From: Pseudomonas putida | Lineage (GTDB): Bacteria > Pseudomonadota > Gammaproteobacteria > Pseudomonadales > Pseudomonadaceae | Length of the DNA: 64,000 bases | Direction of reading: 5' to 3' | Assembly (NCBI RefSeq): GCF_001636055.1 | Contig: NZ_CP011789.1 | Coordinates: forward strand, 5,332,001-5,396,000 | Shown here: positions 1-9,777 of the stretch, piece after piece | How positions within the stretch are numbered: position 1 is the stretch's first letter | Layout: the number at the start of each line of letters is the position of its first letter | Notes under the pieces: model-generated | Databases searched by the model: none | What the model saw: only the letters and a program-made list of their open reading frames with translations | What the model was told of the DNA's origin: nothing | Program-made: the position numbers and the translations under genes

Positions 1-27
1 GAGCGGCGTCCAGTGTACTGCAACCGG

Positions 28-1251
<1,224 letters not shown>

Positions 1252-1394
1252 TCAAAACCGCCTCTCGTCGGACGACGAGCTGAAAACCAGAAAACCCTGA
1301 GGCTCTTGCAAAAATGAGCGCGGCGGCCCCGTATCATCAGAAACCAACGCCGGCAGCCCAGACAAACAGCTTTGCAAGAGGCTCACCACAAACG

Positions 1395-1421
1395 AAAAAG
1401 CCCCGTCGCATGACGGGGCTT
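1395..1421 (-). terminator. Rho-independent terminator after rpmA
   Basis: Read on the minus strand, AAGCCCCGTC-ATGC-GACGGGGCTT is followed by a T-run. It starts about 18 bases past the rpmA stop and would end the rplU-rpmA transcript. Confidence 0.85.
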
Positions 1422-1438
1422 CTGGAGCGACGTCGCGA

Positions 1439-1696
1439 TTAAGCGGCGACGATGCTCACGTAACGGCGGTTGAACTCGCCTTTCTTCTCGAACTTGATCA
1501 CGCCGTCGATCTTGGCGAACAAGGTGTGATCCTTGCCCATGCCAACGCCGTAGCCAGCGTGGAATTCGGTGCCACGCTGACGGACGATGATGTTGCCCGG
1601 CTTGATAACCTGGCCGCCATACATCTTCACGCCAAGGCGTTTCGATTCTGAGTCGCGACCGTTACGAGTACTACCACCAGCCTTCTTGTGAGCCAT
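1439..1696 (-). CDS. rpmA: 50S ribosomal protein L27
   Basis: The 85-residue protein is a structural component of the large ribosomal subunit near the peptidyl-transferase centre. It starts [16 protein letters not shown], the typical L27 N-terminus, with [10 protein letters not shown] and [11 protein letters not shown] following. Length is normal for the family. It is 38 bases downstream of rplU on the same strand and is followed by a strong terminator, so rplU-rpmA form a short operon. Confidence 0.98.
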   Translation of the reverse strand: MAHKKAGGSTRNGRDSESKRLGVKMYGGQVIKPGNIIVRQRGTEFHAGYGVGMGKDHTLFAKIDGVIKFEKKGEFNRRYVSIVAA

Positions 1697-1734
1697 GGTT
1701 CAATTCTCCAAATAAATTCAGGGGACCTAGGGGA

Positions 1735-2049
1735 TTAAGCCTGGATACCGGTGATTTTGATCTCGGTGAACCACTGGCGGTGGCCCATGCGCTTCATGTG
1801 GTGCTTACGACGACGGAACTTGATGATACGAACCTTGTCGTGGCGGCCTTGCGAAACAACTTCGGCCACTACTTTGGCGCCAGCAACGACTGGAGCACCG
1901 ATGGTGACTTCTTCACCGTTGGCGACCAGCAGAACGCGATCGAAAGTCACGGATCCGCCAGTGGCGACTTCCAGTTTTTCGATCTTGAGGAATTCACCTT
2001 CAGCGACTTTGTACTGCTTGCCGCCGGTAACGATTACTGCGTAGGACAT
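1735..2049 (-). CDS. rplU: 50S ribosomal protein L21
   Basis: The 104-residue L21 protein binds 23S rRNA. The open frame extends 66 codons further upstream, but the conserved family start [15 protein letters not shown] fixes the ATG at 2049. Recognisable L21 segments are [11 protein letters not shown] near the start and [16 protein letters not shown] near the end. It is the first gene of the rplU-rpmA pair and is divergent from ispB. The roughly 240-base divergent gap must hold both promoters. Confidence 0.98.
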   Translation of the reverse strand: MSYAVIVTGGKQYKVAEGEFLKIEKLEVATGGSVTFDRVLLVANGEEVTIGAPVVAGAKVVAEVVSQGRHDKVRIIKFRRRKHHMKRMGHRQWFTEIKITGIQA

Positions 2050-2293
2050 TTTGAATCTCCGATAATCCTGCTCACCCAGCGCTTTATATGATGAGTATTG
2101 GCTGGCATGGCTGCACAAGGCTGGAACGGCCCGGTGCAATTGCGTAAGGCAGGTGCTGCCCAGGAAGTTAGGGTGCGCGATTGTACGCAACCCGGTAAAG
2201 CCTTGCAAGTGCCGCCCCGAGGGTGCAGGCAGCGCGCCTTGACACACCGGGACCCGCGACCTAGCATGCCGCGCAACCTCAATGGAGCAGCCG

Positions 2294-3262
2294 ATGCAAC
2301 CCCAATCCTTCTACCGCGCGGTAGCTGACGATTTCAGCGCCGTCGACGAGATCATCAAGAAGCAGCTGACCTCGCGCGTGCCGCTGGTATCGAAGATCGG
2401 CGACTATATCACATCCGCGGGTGGCAAACGCCTGCGTCCATTGCTGGTGCTGCTGTGCGGCAAGGCCTTGGGCCGTGAAGGCGACGACCTGCGCCTGCTG
2501 GCCGCGACCATCGAATTCCTGCACACCGCCACCCTGCTGCACGACGATGTGGTCGACATGTCCGGCATGCGCCGCGGCCGCTCCACTGCCAATGCCCTGT
2601 GGGGTAACGCCCCGAGCGTGCTGGTCGGCGACTTCCTCTATTCGCGCTCGTTCGAAATGATGGTCGAACTGGGCTCGATGCCGGTCATGCAGATCCTGTC
2701 CAAGGCCACCCGGGTGATCGCCGAGGGTGAAGTGCTGCAGCTGTCGCGCGTGCGTGATGCCAGCACCACCGAAGAGGTGTACATGGACGTCATCCGCGGC
2801 AAGACCGCCATGCTCTTCGAAGCCTCGACCCACAGCGCCGCGGCGCTGGCCGGCGCCAGCGACGAACAGCGCGAGGCCCTGCGCACCTTCGGCGACCACC
2901 TGGGCGTGGCCTTCCAGCTGGTCGACGACCTGCTCGACTACAAGGGCGACTCCGAAACCCTGGGCAAGAACGTCGGTGACGACCTGGCCGAAGGCAAGCC
3001 CACCCTGCCACTGATCTACACCATGCGCGAAGGCACGCCAGAGCAGGCGGCGCTGGTGCGCCAGGCCATCCAGAAGGGCGGCCTGGAAGACCTCGAGCAG
3101 ATCCGCATTGCCGTCGAAGCCTCCGGCGCACTCGACTACACCGCACGGATGGCCCGCGACTACGTCGCCCGCGCCATCGCCTGCCTGGAAGTGCTGCCAG
3201 CAAGCGAATACCGTGATGCACTGGTCGAGCTGAGCGAGTTTGCGGTCGCGCGTACACACTGA
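2294..3262 (+). CDS. ispB: Octaprenyl/polyprenyl diphosphate synthase
   Basis: This 322-residue trans-prenyltransferase makes the isoprenoid side chain of ubiquinone by condensing isopentenyl diphosphate onto farnesyl diphosphate. Both aspartate-rich motifs are present: [15 protein letters not shown] (first DDxxD) and [11 protein letters not shown] (second DDxxD). An ATG at 2282 would add four residues. The ATG at 2294 is preferred because GGAG at 2284-2287 is correctly spaced before it and the family start [14 protein letters not shown] follows. It is divergent from rplU, a conserved pseudomonad arrangement. Confidence 0.96.
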   Translation: MQPQSFYRAVADDFSAVDEIIKKQLTSRVPLVSKIGDYITSAGGKRLRPLLVLLCGKALGREGDDLRLLAATIEFLHTATLLHDDVVDMSGMRRGRSTANALWGNAPSVLVGDFLYSRSFEMMVELGSMPVMQILSKATRVIAEGEVLQLSRVRDASTTEEVYMDVIRGKTAMLFEASTHSAAALAGASDEQREALRTFGDHLGVAFQLVDDLLDYKGDSETLGKNVGDDLAEGKPTLPLIYTMREGTPEQAALVRQAIQKGGLEDLEQIRIAVEASGALDYTARMARDYVARAIACLEVLPASEYRDALVELSEFAVARTH

Positions 3263-3279
3263 TAGATCGCATCGTCTTC

Positions 3280-3355
3280 ATTCGCGGGCAAGCCCGCTCC
3301 CACAAGGACTTGATGTACTTGGGTCCTGTGAGAGCGGGCTTGCCCGCGAATGCTT
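3280..3355. repeat. Inverted pair of REP sequences
   Basis: Two REP units face each other (TTCGCGGGCAAGCCCGCTCCCAC and, opposed, GTGAGAGCGGGCTTGCCCGCGAA) around a 20-odd base spacer after ispB. REPs of this form recur throughout the window. Confidence 0.85.
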
Positions 3356-3434
3356 TGGTGCGGACAAAAAACATTTTCGCCGCAAAACCTTATACAATGT
3401 GCGCCTTTAACCCTCTGTACACCAAGGAACCGAA

Positions 3435-3776
3435 GTGAGCACTCTGCCGCCCTGCCCCGCCTGCAACTCCGAATACACCTACGAGGATGGCACCCAACTG
3501 ATCTGCCCTGAATGCGCCCACGAGTGGTCGGCCACCGGCGACGCCGAGACGGCCAGCGATGACGTGGTGAAAAAAGATTCGGTCGGCAACGTCCTGCAGG
3601 ATGGCGACACCGTCACCGTGATCAAGGACCTCAAGGTCAAGGGCTCGTCGCTGGTGGTCAAGGTCGGCACCAAGGTCAAGAACATCCGCCTGTGCGACGG
3701 CGACCACGATATCGACTGCAAGATCGACGGCATCGGCGCGATGAAACTCAAGTCCGAGTTCGTGCGCAAGGTCTGA
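3435..3776 (+). CDS. PhnA/YjdM-family zinc-ribbon protein
   Basis: The 113-residue protein has an N-terminal zinc ribbon made by two CxxC pairs (PCPAC and ICPEC), then a PhnA domain with [14 protein letters not shown] and KDLKVKGSS. This matches E. coli YjdM (formerly PhnA) in length and domain order. Its biochemical role is not firmly established, and the old link to phosphonate use is not supported by the neighbours here. The start is a GTG preceded by AAGGAA at 3424-3429. It stands alone between a REP pair and the Fur-regulated gene. Confidence 0.93.
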   Translation: MSTLPPCPACNSEYTYEDGTQLICPECAHEWSATGDAETASDDVVKKDSVGNVLQDGDTVTVIKDLKVKGSSLVVKVGTKVKNIRLCDGDHDIDCKIDGIGAMKLKSEFVRKV

Positions 3777-3875
3777 GGCTATTTGCAGGGCTGCCCTCGG
3801 GTGGCCCTGACAGATCCTGCAACGGGATCATCTGCACCCTTCGGCAAGATTAATCCAATAGTCACTTGCTATTTT

Positions 3876-3894
3876 GATAATAAGAATTATTCTC
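3876..3894. promoter_or_regulatory. Probable Fur box
   Basis: GATAATAAGAATTATTCTC matches the 19-base Fur consensus (GATAATGATAATCATTATC) at 15 positions. It lies 28 bases before the ATG of the small protein at 3923, so iron repression of that gene is expected. Confidence 0.75.
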
Positions 3895-3922
3895 ATTGGA
3901 ACGCTTTCCAAGGAGAATAGCC

Positions 3923-4168
3923 ATGACCTACCTGATCGACGCCTGGCTCGACCGCCCCCATCCTTACCTGCGCATCCTCCATCGCGAGACCGGCGAAGTC
4001 TGTGCCGTACTCGAGGAAGAAGCGCTCGACGAACTGCGTGACCAGGGCGACCTGGACCTCAACGGCCTGAACTCGAGCGAGCCTGGAGTACTGAAGGAAC
4101 TGGTGAGGAATCTGTTTCTGTTCTGCTATGCGCGGGCGTTGCGCCCAGGGGGAACGGATTGGAATTGA
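3923..4168 (+). CDS. Small iron-regulated hypothetical protein (PA4570-like)
   Basis: This 81-residue cytoplasmic protein has no signal peptide or membrane segment and starts MTYLIDAWLDRPHPYLRI. It is acidic, with a run EEEALDELRDQGDLDL. I recognise no catalytic domain. Position next to ispB matches PA4570 of P. aeruginosa, which I recall as strongly induced by iron starvation, and the Fur box just upstream agrees. The ATG at 3923 was chosen because AGGAGAA at 3911-3917 precedes it. An earlier in-frame ATG at 3896 lies next to the Fur box and has no ribosome site. Confidence 0.85.
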   Translation: MTYLIDAWLDRPHPYLRILHRETGEVCAVLEEEALDELRDQGDLDLNGLNSSEPGVLKELVRNLFLFCYARALRPGGTDWN

Positions 4169-4185
4169 GGCCGGCATTACCGGCA

Positions 4186-4270
4186 TCTTCGCGGGCAAGG
4201 CCCGCTCCCACCAATACACCTACGCACTAGAGCCTGCAGGGCACATGTGGGAGCGGGCTGGTCCCGCGAT
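4186..4270. repeat. Inverted pair of REP sequences
   Basis: Opposed REP units (TCGCGGGCAAGGCCCGCTCCC and GTGGGAGCGGGCTGGTCCCGC) lie between two convergent genes. They may help end transcription from both sides. Confidence 0.75.
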
Positions 4271-4285
4271 GAAGACAACGCAGTC

Positions 4286-4903
4286 TTACAGAACGTCGAG
4301 CAGCTCGACGTCGAACACCAGCACGCTGTGCGGCGGGATGCTACCAACGCCTTGCGCGCCATAGGCCAGCTCGCTCGGCACGTACAGGCGCCATTTGCTG
4401 CCAGCGTTCATCAGTTGCAGCGCTTCGGTCCAACCAGCGATCACGCCACCTACCGGGAATTCGGCAGGCTGGCCACGCTCGTAGGAGCTGTCGAACACGG
4501 TGCCGTCGATCAGGGTGCCGTGGTAGTGGGTACGCACGTTGTCTTCGCGGCTCGGCTTGGCGCCGCTACCAGCGGTCAGCACTTCGAACTGCAGGCCCGA
4601 AGCCAGGGTGGTGATGCCATCACGCTTGGCATTCTCGACCAGGAAGGCCTTGCCCTCGGCGGCGGCAGCTTCGGCTTTGGCGGCAGCTTCGGCCTGCATC
4701 ACTTCGCGGATAACCTTGAAGCTGGCAGACAGGTCGGCTTCGCTGACACGGCTGTCGGCACCGTTGAAGGCGTCGGTCAGGCCAGCGAGAATCGCTTCCA
4801 GGTTCACGCCTGGTGGTGGGTTGTCTCGCAGCTGGCCGCCCAGCTGGCGGCCGATGCCGTAGCTGACGCGGGATTCGTCGGTGGACAGGTTGAGTTCGGA
4901 CAT
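4286..4903 (-). CDS. FKBP-type peptidyl-prolyl cis-trans isomerase (FklB-like)
   Basis: The 205-residue protein has the FklB/FkpA layout. An N-terminal dimerisation part (LSTDESRVSYGIGRQLGGQL) is followed by an alanine-glutamate-rich helix (AEAAAKAEAAAAEG). The C-terminal FKBP fold carries NVRTHYHGTLIDGTVFDSSYERGQP, GWTEAL and the ending VLVFDVELLDVL. It catalyses cis-trans isomerisation of proline bonds. No signal peptide is visible, so a cytoplasmic location (FklB-like) is likelier than periplasmic. The ATG at 4903 gives the conserved start MSELNLST; the frame extends ten codons upstream without support. Confidence 0.93.
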   Translation of the reverse strand: MSELNLSTDESRVSYGIGRQLGGQLRDNPPPGVNLEAILAGLTDAFNGADSRVSEADLSASFKVIREVMQAEAAAKAEAAAAEGKAFLVENAKRDGITTLASGLQFEVLTAGSGAKPSREDNVRTHYHGTLIDGTVFDSSYERGQPAEFPVGGVIAGWTEALQLMNAGSKWRLYVPSELAYGAQGVGSIPPHSVLVFDVELLDVL

Positions 4904-4989
4904 TGGCTTGCTCCGCTTAAGGGCGCACTGCATCCGCGCCCTTGGTCAAAAGGGCAAGCAGCCTAGCACACTGGGGCCGCGCGAAGCAG

Positions 4990-5295
4990 CTACCAGGCCG
5001 AACGCTGGGATATCGGGACCTTGAGGTCTTCCTCCGGGTGGCTGCCCATCCCGCACATCTCATCCTGCACCGACCAGTGCACCAGGTTCATCGACAGCAT
5101 GGGCAGGGCTTGCAGGAGCAAGCGAGCATCTTCGACCGAGTGCACCCGCAGGCGCTCGCCACGTGGATCGTTCAGCGGATGGGCATGGCCCTTGATCCGG
5201 GCCTCGAGCAGGTAATCGCCACCTTCGATGGCGATCAGGTTGAGTTCATCGACGTGGCCGGCCCTGGCCTCGGTATTGAGCTGATGCAGGTTCAT
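4990..5295 (-). CDS. DUF6482-type conserved hypothetical protein
   Basis: The 101-residue soluble protein starts MNLHQLNTEARAGHVDEL and contains GDYLLEARIKGHAHPLNDPRGERL, which resembles the small pseudomonad DUF6482 family. No function is known to me. The open frame runs another 43 codons upstream. The ATG at 5295 is preferred because GAGGTG precedes it by five bases and because the upstream residues look non-coding. It lies between the FKBP gene and the TIGR00645 membrane protein, all on the minus strand. Confidence 0.8.
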   Translation of the reverse strand: MNLHQLNTEARAGHVDELNLIAIEGGDYLLEARIKGHAHPLNDPRGERLRVHSVEDARLLLQALPMLSMNLVHWSVQDEMCGMGSHPEEDLKVPISQRSAW

Positions 5296-5431
5296 GGATG
5301 CACCTCGCTGCGGGAAGCCCACATGAGTGCTCATTTTTTGTACAGAAGCCGGGATTAGACAAGGGGCCACTCGTCGGTCGGAAGCACGTCGCCCTTCTCG
5401 CGGGCGAACTCGCGAAAAGGGCAATACCGAC

Positions 5432-5920
5432 TCAATGCTTGGTCAGCTTGTCCAGATAGCCCATGCAGAAGGCCGAGACCACGAAGGTCATGTGGATGAT
5501 CACGTACCACATCAGGTAGTCGGTGGAGATGTTCTGCGCATCCATGAACACGCGCAGCAGGTGGATCGAGGAAATGGCCACGATCGAGGCCGCAACCTTC
5601 ATCTTCAGCGAAGAAGAGTCCATCTTGCCCAGCCAGTTGAGCTTCTCCTTGCTCTCGTCGATGTCCAGTTGCGAGACGAAGTTCTCGTAGCCGGAGATCA
5701 TCACCATCACCAGCAGGCCGCCGACCAGCGACATGTCGATCAGCGACAGGATCACCAGGATCAGGTCCGCTTCGCTCAGCGCGAAGACGTTGGGCAGGAC
5801 GTGGACCACTTCCTGGAAGAACTTCAGCGCCAGCGCCAGCAAGCCCAGCGACAGGCCGAAATAGATGGGTGCGAGCAGCCAGCGAGAGGCATACATCGCG
5901 TTTTCGAGAATACGTTCCAT
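5432..5920 (-). CDS. TIGR00645/UPF0114 (YqhA) inner-membrane protein
   Basis: The 162-residue protein aligns from its first residue with E. coli YqhA ([18 protein letters not shown]), so the start is secure. Four hydrophobic segments are visible: [55 protein letters not shown] and [20 protein letters not shown]. The family is widespread and of unknown function. It appears to be transcribed alone. Confidence 0.93.
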   Translation of the reverse strand: MERILENAMYASRWLLAPIYFGLSLGLLALALKFFQEVVHVLPNVFALSEADLILVILSLIDMSLVGGLLVMVMISGYENFVSQLDIDESKEKLNWLGKMDSSSLKMKVAASIVAISSIHLLRVFMDAQNISTDYLMWYVIIHMTFVVSAFCMGYLDKLTKH

Positions 5921-6019
5921 GGAGGATAGGGACTCATGAGAGGACTGGAAAAGCGTGCGCGAGTATAGCCAGCCATCAATGACAGCAAAAGTCTGCGGCG
6001 GGTTGCCGCAGAGTCCTCT

Positions 6020-6358
6020 TCAATTATCCGGACGGAACTGGTAGTCCCCGATATTGCGGCAACGTTCTCCGTTGATCCGCCGCAATTGCGCCTGCAGGTG
6101 CAGGCACCAGATCTGCGGGTCTTCAGCCACCTGGTAGCCGTGCAGGGTCAGGCTGTCGACAACGGCGTTCATCACCGATTCGGCCACCATCGGCCCATGA
6201 AACGGCCCTTGTGCCTTGATCGCCGAAGGCTGTTCACCGGACATGCCGGCGGCAAACAGCAAGGTCCACATGCCGTTGTCGCCGGCCAGCGGACGGATGC
6301 TGCACTCGATGCGGGTCACCAGGCCAAGGCACTGGCGGGTGAGGCTGAGGTTGCGCAT
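6020..6358 (-). CDS. Conserved hypothetical protein
   Basis: The 112-residue soluble protein starts MRNLSLTRQCLGLVTRIECS and has no membrane segment, signal or motif that I recognise. A conserved-looking block is GPMVAESVMNAVVDSLTLHGYQV. It stands between the YqhA homologue and the Lon-like protease on the same strand. Base composition and codon use match its neighbours, so it is probably a real core gene, but no role can be given. Confidence 0.75.
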   Translation of the reverse strand: MRNLSLTRQCLGLVTRIECSIRPLAGDNGMWTLLFAAGMSGEQPSAIKAQGPFHGPMVAESVMNAVVDSLTLHGYQVAEDPQIWCLHLQAQLRRINGERCRNIGDYQFRPDN

Positions 6359-6518
6359 GGCGGCGTCCCCTCTGAGAAGCCCTGTTCAGCCTGCAAGACA
6401 GGCTGTTTCCATCCTGAACCCTGAAAACTCCTTAAGTTCCAGCATAGATGACAGGTGGGCATTGCTGGAAAACCGGCGCTGAACGGTAGCACTTGGCCGC
6501 CAGCGCCGGATTATTGAC

Positions 6519-8957
6519 TCAAGCCGGCTTGGCCTGGGCCACCATCTCCTCCAGCCGTTCCTTCTCGGCCTCCTTGATCTCTTCCTCGCTGATCATCTCG
6601 GCGATGACCCGCAGACGCTCGACCACCCGCGCGTTGACGCTGCCTTCAGGGAATTCGCCCTTCTCGTCGGGCGTACCGGCATCCTCGCCCACCAGCAGGC
6701 TCAGCGCTTCATCGGCCTGGCTCACCGCATAGACATGGAAGCGCCCGGCTTCGACCGCCTGCAACACGCGCTCGTCGAGCATCAGCGTGGCAACGTTGGC
6801 GCGCGGGATGATCACCCCTTGCTCGCCAGTCAGGCCACGCGCTTCGCACAGGCGGAAGAAGCCTTCGATCTTCTCGTTGACCCCGCCCACCGCCTGCACT
6901 TCGCCGAACTGGTTGATCGAACCGGTGATGGCGAAGCACTGCTTGAGCGGCGTACGCGACAGCGCCGAGATCAACGTACAGGCCTCGCCAAGCGAGGCGC
7001 TGTCGCCGTCCACGTAGCCGTAGGACTGCTCCAGGGCGATGCTCGCCGAGATCGCCAGGGGAAACTCCTGGGCGTAGCGGCTGCCCAGGTATCCGGTGAG
7101 GATCATCACGCCTTTGGAGTGGATCGGCTGGCCGAGGTTGACCTCACGCTCGATGTCGACGATGCCGCTGCCACCCGGGTAGACCGTGGCGGAGATCCGC
7201 GCAGGCATGCCGAATGCCGAATCGCCGACCTCCAGTACCGTCAGGCCGTTGCACTTGCCGATGGCAGCGCCTTCGCTGTCGATCAGGATGATGCCGGCGA
7301 GCATGTCATCGAGCACCCGCTGCGACACCCGCCCGGTGCGGGTCGCCTTGGCCTTGAGCGCACGCTCGATGTGGCCTGCGTCGGTCATCTCGTCGTTGGC
7401 CAACTGGCGGATGAAGTCCGCCTCGCTGACCAGCTGGAACAGGTCGCCGATACGCGCCGAGAGCCGCGACTGGTTCTCTGCCAGGCGCGCGCTGAAGGTC
7501 GCCAGGCGCGCCACGGCATCGCTGGTCAGCGGCGCCATGCCCTCTTCATTGGTACGCGTGCGCAGCAGCTGGGCGAACTGCTCGAGGTTCTCGTCGACCA
7601 TCGGCATGTCTTCGTCGAAGTCGACCAGTACGCGGAACATCTCCTGGAAGTCCGAATCGTGGTCCTGCAGCGCGTAGTAGAGCTGACGCGAGCCGATGAT
7701 CACCAGCTTGACGTTGAGCGGGATCATCTGCGGCGTCAGGGTGACGGTGGCGATGCGGCCCAGTTCGCCCAGCGGCGACTCCATTTTCAGCTTGCGCGAC
7801 TGCAGCGCGCGCTTGAGTGCATCCCAGACGAAGGGCTCGCCCAGCATTTTTTCCGCTTCCAGGATCAGGAAGCCGCCGTTGGCGCGGTGCAATGCACCGG
7901 GACGCAGCTGGCGGTAGGAAGTGGAAAGCGCGCCCTGGTCAGTGCTGTACTCGATGCGACCGAACAGGTTGTCGTAGGTCGGGTGCGGCTCGAACACCAC
8001 CGGCGCGCCGCCATTGACCGGATGCCCCACCACCAGGCTTGGCGCGTACTGCTCTTCGAGCATCTTGCGCGCCACCGCGTCGGTCTTGGCATCGTCGACC
8101 AGTTGCTCGACCACGGTGCGCAGCAGGTTCAACTGCACCGACTGCAGGTAGGCGCACACCGCAGCGTTCTCGGCGTACTTCTCCGACAGAGGGGCCAGTA
8201 GCGGTTGCAGGGCCAGGGTGATGGTTTCTTCGTTCAGTTCGCGCAGCTGATTGTTCGACTCGCGCTTCCACTGCGGCAGGCTGGACAGCTCCTCGTTGAG
8301 ACGCTCCTCCAGCTCGGCGATGTCTTCGTGGAACTGCTCGCGGACCTCTTCAGGCAACTGGGCGAACTCGGCCTCATCCAGCGCCTTGCCGTCGGCCATG
8401 GGGGTGAAGGCGACATTGCTGGCGTCGCGGTACAGCGCCACGTCCTTTTCCAGCGACGCGCGTTCGATCACATCCAGCGCACGGTCGTAGCGCTGGTTGA
8501 AGGCGCGATCGATGGCGCCCTTCTTCTGCTGGTAGGACGGGTGCTCGAACACCGCCGGGAAGGTCGCCAGCAGGTTGCCGATCAAACCGTTCATGTCGGC
8601 GATGAACTCGCCAGCAGTGCCTGCCGGCAACTCCAGCGCACGCGGCTCGCGGGTGTCTTCGAAATTGTTGACGTAGACCCGGTCGGCCGGGGTCTGCTGG
8701 CGCTTGCCCTCGGCCTTGAGGTAGCGCTTGACGAAGGAGAAGCGGCCGGTGCCCGGCTCGCCCATCACATAGACGTTGTAGCCAGGGCGTGGCATGGCCA
8801 CGCCGAACTGCAGGGCCTCGACGGCACGCTCCTGGCCCAGTACTCCGCGAAACGGCTCCAGATCATCGGTGTTGGTGAAGGCAAACTGCTCGGGGGAAAA
8901 ACGCCGGGTCAGGGCTTCGGGCGCGAGACGCAGGCGCGCAGCAACAGGATCGGGCAT
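6519..8957 (-). CDS. Lon-like (S16) ATP-dependent protease
   Basis: The 812-residue protein has an AAA-type ATPase part and a C-terminal S16 protease domain. The catalytic dyad is visible as Ser653 (GDSASLG) and Lys696 (VNEKIEG). Their 43-residue spacing equals that of E. coli Lon (S679/K722). The ATPase part is unusual: the P-loop reads GEPGTGRFS (residues 66-74), with Arg for the usual Lys, and the Walker B-like stretch is GGFLILEAEKM. It belongs to the pseudomonad Lon-related family that includes the stress protease AsrA (PA0779). The substrate is unknown. It is transcribed alone, and the ATG at 8957 starts MPDPVAARLRLAPEAL. Confidence 0.93.
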   Translation of the reverse strand: MPDPVAARLRLAPEALTRRFSPEQFAFTNTDDLEPFRGVLGQERAVEALQFGVAMPRPGYNVYVMGEPGTGRFSFVKRYLKAEGKRQQTPADRVYVNNFEDTREPRALELPAGTAGEFIADMNGLIGNLLATFPAVFEHPSYQQKKGAIDRAFNQRYDRALDVIERASLEKDVALYRDASNVAFTPMADGKALDEAEFAQLPEEVREQFHEDIAELEERLNEELSSLPQWKRESNNQLRELNEETITLALQPLLAPLSEKYAENAAVCAYLQSVQLNLLRTVVEQLVDDAKTDAVARKMLEEQYAPSLVVGHPVNGGAPVVFEPHPTYDNLFGRIEYSTDQGALSTSYRQLRPGALHRANGGFLILEAEKMLGEPFVWDALKRALQSRKLKMESPLGELGRIATVTLTPQMIPLNVKLVIIGSRQLYYALQDHDSDFQEMFRVLVDFDEDMPMVDENLEQFAQLLRTRTNEEGMAPLTSDAVARLATFSARLAENQSRLSARIGDLFQLVSEADFIRQLANDEMTDAGHIERALKAKATRTGRVSQRVLDDMLAGIILIDSEGAAIGKCNGLTVLEVGDSAFGMPARISATVYPGGSGIVDIEREVNLGQPIHSKGVMILTGYLGSRYAQEFPLAISASIALEQSYGYVDGDSASLGEACTLISALSRTPLKQCFAITGSINQFGEVQAVGGVNEKIEGFFRLCEARGLTGEQGVIIPRANVATLMLDERVLQAVEAGRFHVYAVSQADEALSLLVGEDAGTPDEKGEFPEGSVNARVVERLRVIAEMISEEEIKEAEKERLEEMVAQAKPA

Positions 8958-9210
8958 TGGGTTTCCTTACTTCGGCGGGGCGGATACGCAGCATTCTGGC
9001 GCCGGGGGCGCGCGCCTTGCAAGGCTCCGCGGGACTTTATGTCGCAGGCGTTAAAAAGGTTTGTCCAAGATTTTTTCGCAATCAACTACGCAACTATTGG
9101 ATCGTGCCTAAACTCCAAACTGCGCGGGTGGGTAAAACGCTTCCCCGTCCTGGCAGTGAACTGCCAGACAACCCTGATCATTGATACGTATCGAAAAAGA
9201 GAATAACGCT

Positions 9211-9699
9211 ATGAAACGGATTCTTCTGGGTACCTTGTTCGCCGCGGTTTCGATCAATGCCATGGCCGAAGCGCCAGGCGGCCCGAACTGCGGTTGGGGC
9301 AACCTGCTGTTCGAAGGCCAGCGCGGCACTCCGGCGCACTTCCTGGCCTCCACCACCAACGGCACCTCCGGTAACGCCACCTTCGGCATGACCTCCGGCA
9401 CCAACGGCTGCTCCACCAAGGCAGCGCTCACCTACGGCGGCAAATCGTGGCTGGCCATGAATGGCACCATGAACGAACTGTCCGAAGACATGGCCCAGGG
9501 CCAGGGCGAAGCCCTGACCACCTACGCCGTGGTACTGGGCGTCAAACCCGAAGACCGCGCGCACTTCGCCTCGGTCACCCACGACCACTTCCAGCAGATC
9601 TTCAGCAGCGCCAACGTCACTGCCGAAGATGTCCACAACAACACCATCGCGGTCCTGAAAAAAGATCCGCAACTGGCGAAATACGCTAACGAAGCGTAA
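9211..9699 (+). CDS. DUF3015 family exported protein
   Basis: The 162-residue protein has a clear Sec signal peptide (MKRILLGTLFAAVSINAMAEA, cleavage probably after AMA). The mature part has GPNCGWGNLLFEGQRGT, SGTNGCSTKAAL and NELSEDMAQGQGE, typical of the DUF3015 family. It is presumably periplasmic or outer-membrane associated and its function is unknown. The ATG at 9211 is used instead of a TTG ten codons earlier because the signal peptide begins there. It is followed by a strong terminator and then by the DUF4105 gene. Confidence 0.92.
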   Translation: MKRILLGTLFAAVSINAMAEAPGGPNCGWGNLLFEGQRGTPAHFLASTTNGTSGNATFGMTSGTNGCSTKAALTYGGKSWLAMNGTMNELSEDMAQGQGEALTTYAVVLGVKPEDRAHFASVTHDHFQQIFSSANVTAEDVHNNTIAVLKKDPQLAKYANEA

Positions 9700-9708
9700 G
9701 TTCGACCC

Positions 9709-9735
9709 TGCCCGCCCCGCTTGCGGGGCGGGTTT
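9709..9735 (+). terminator. Rho-independent terminator after the DUF3015 gene
   Basis: CCCGCCCCGC-TTGC-GGGGCGGG followed by TTT, ten bases after the stop codon. Confidence 0.8.
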
Positions 9736-9777
9736 CGCCCGCCTCCCTTCGGCATCATTCAGAAGTAGTTGCCCGAT

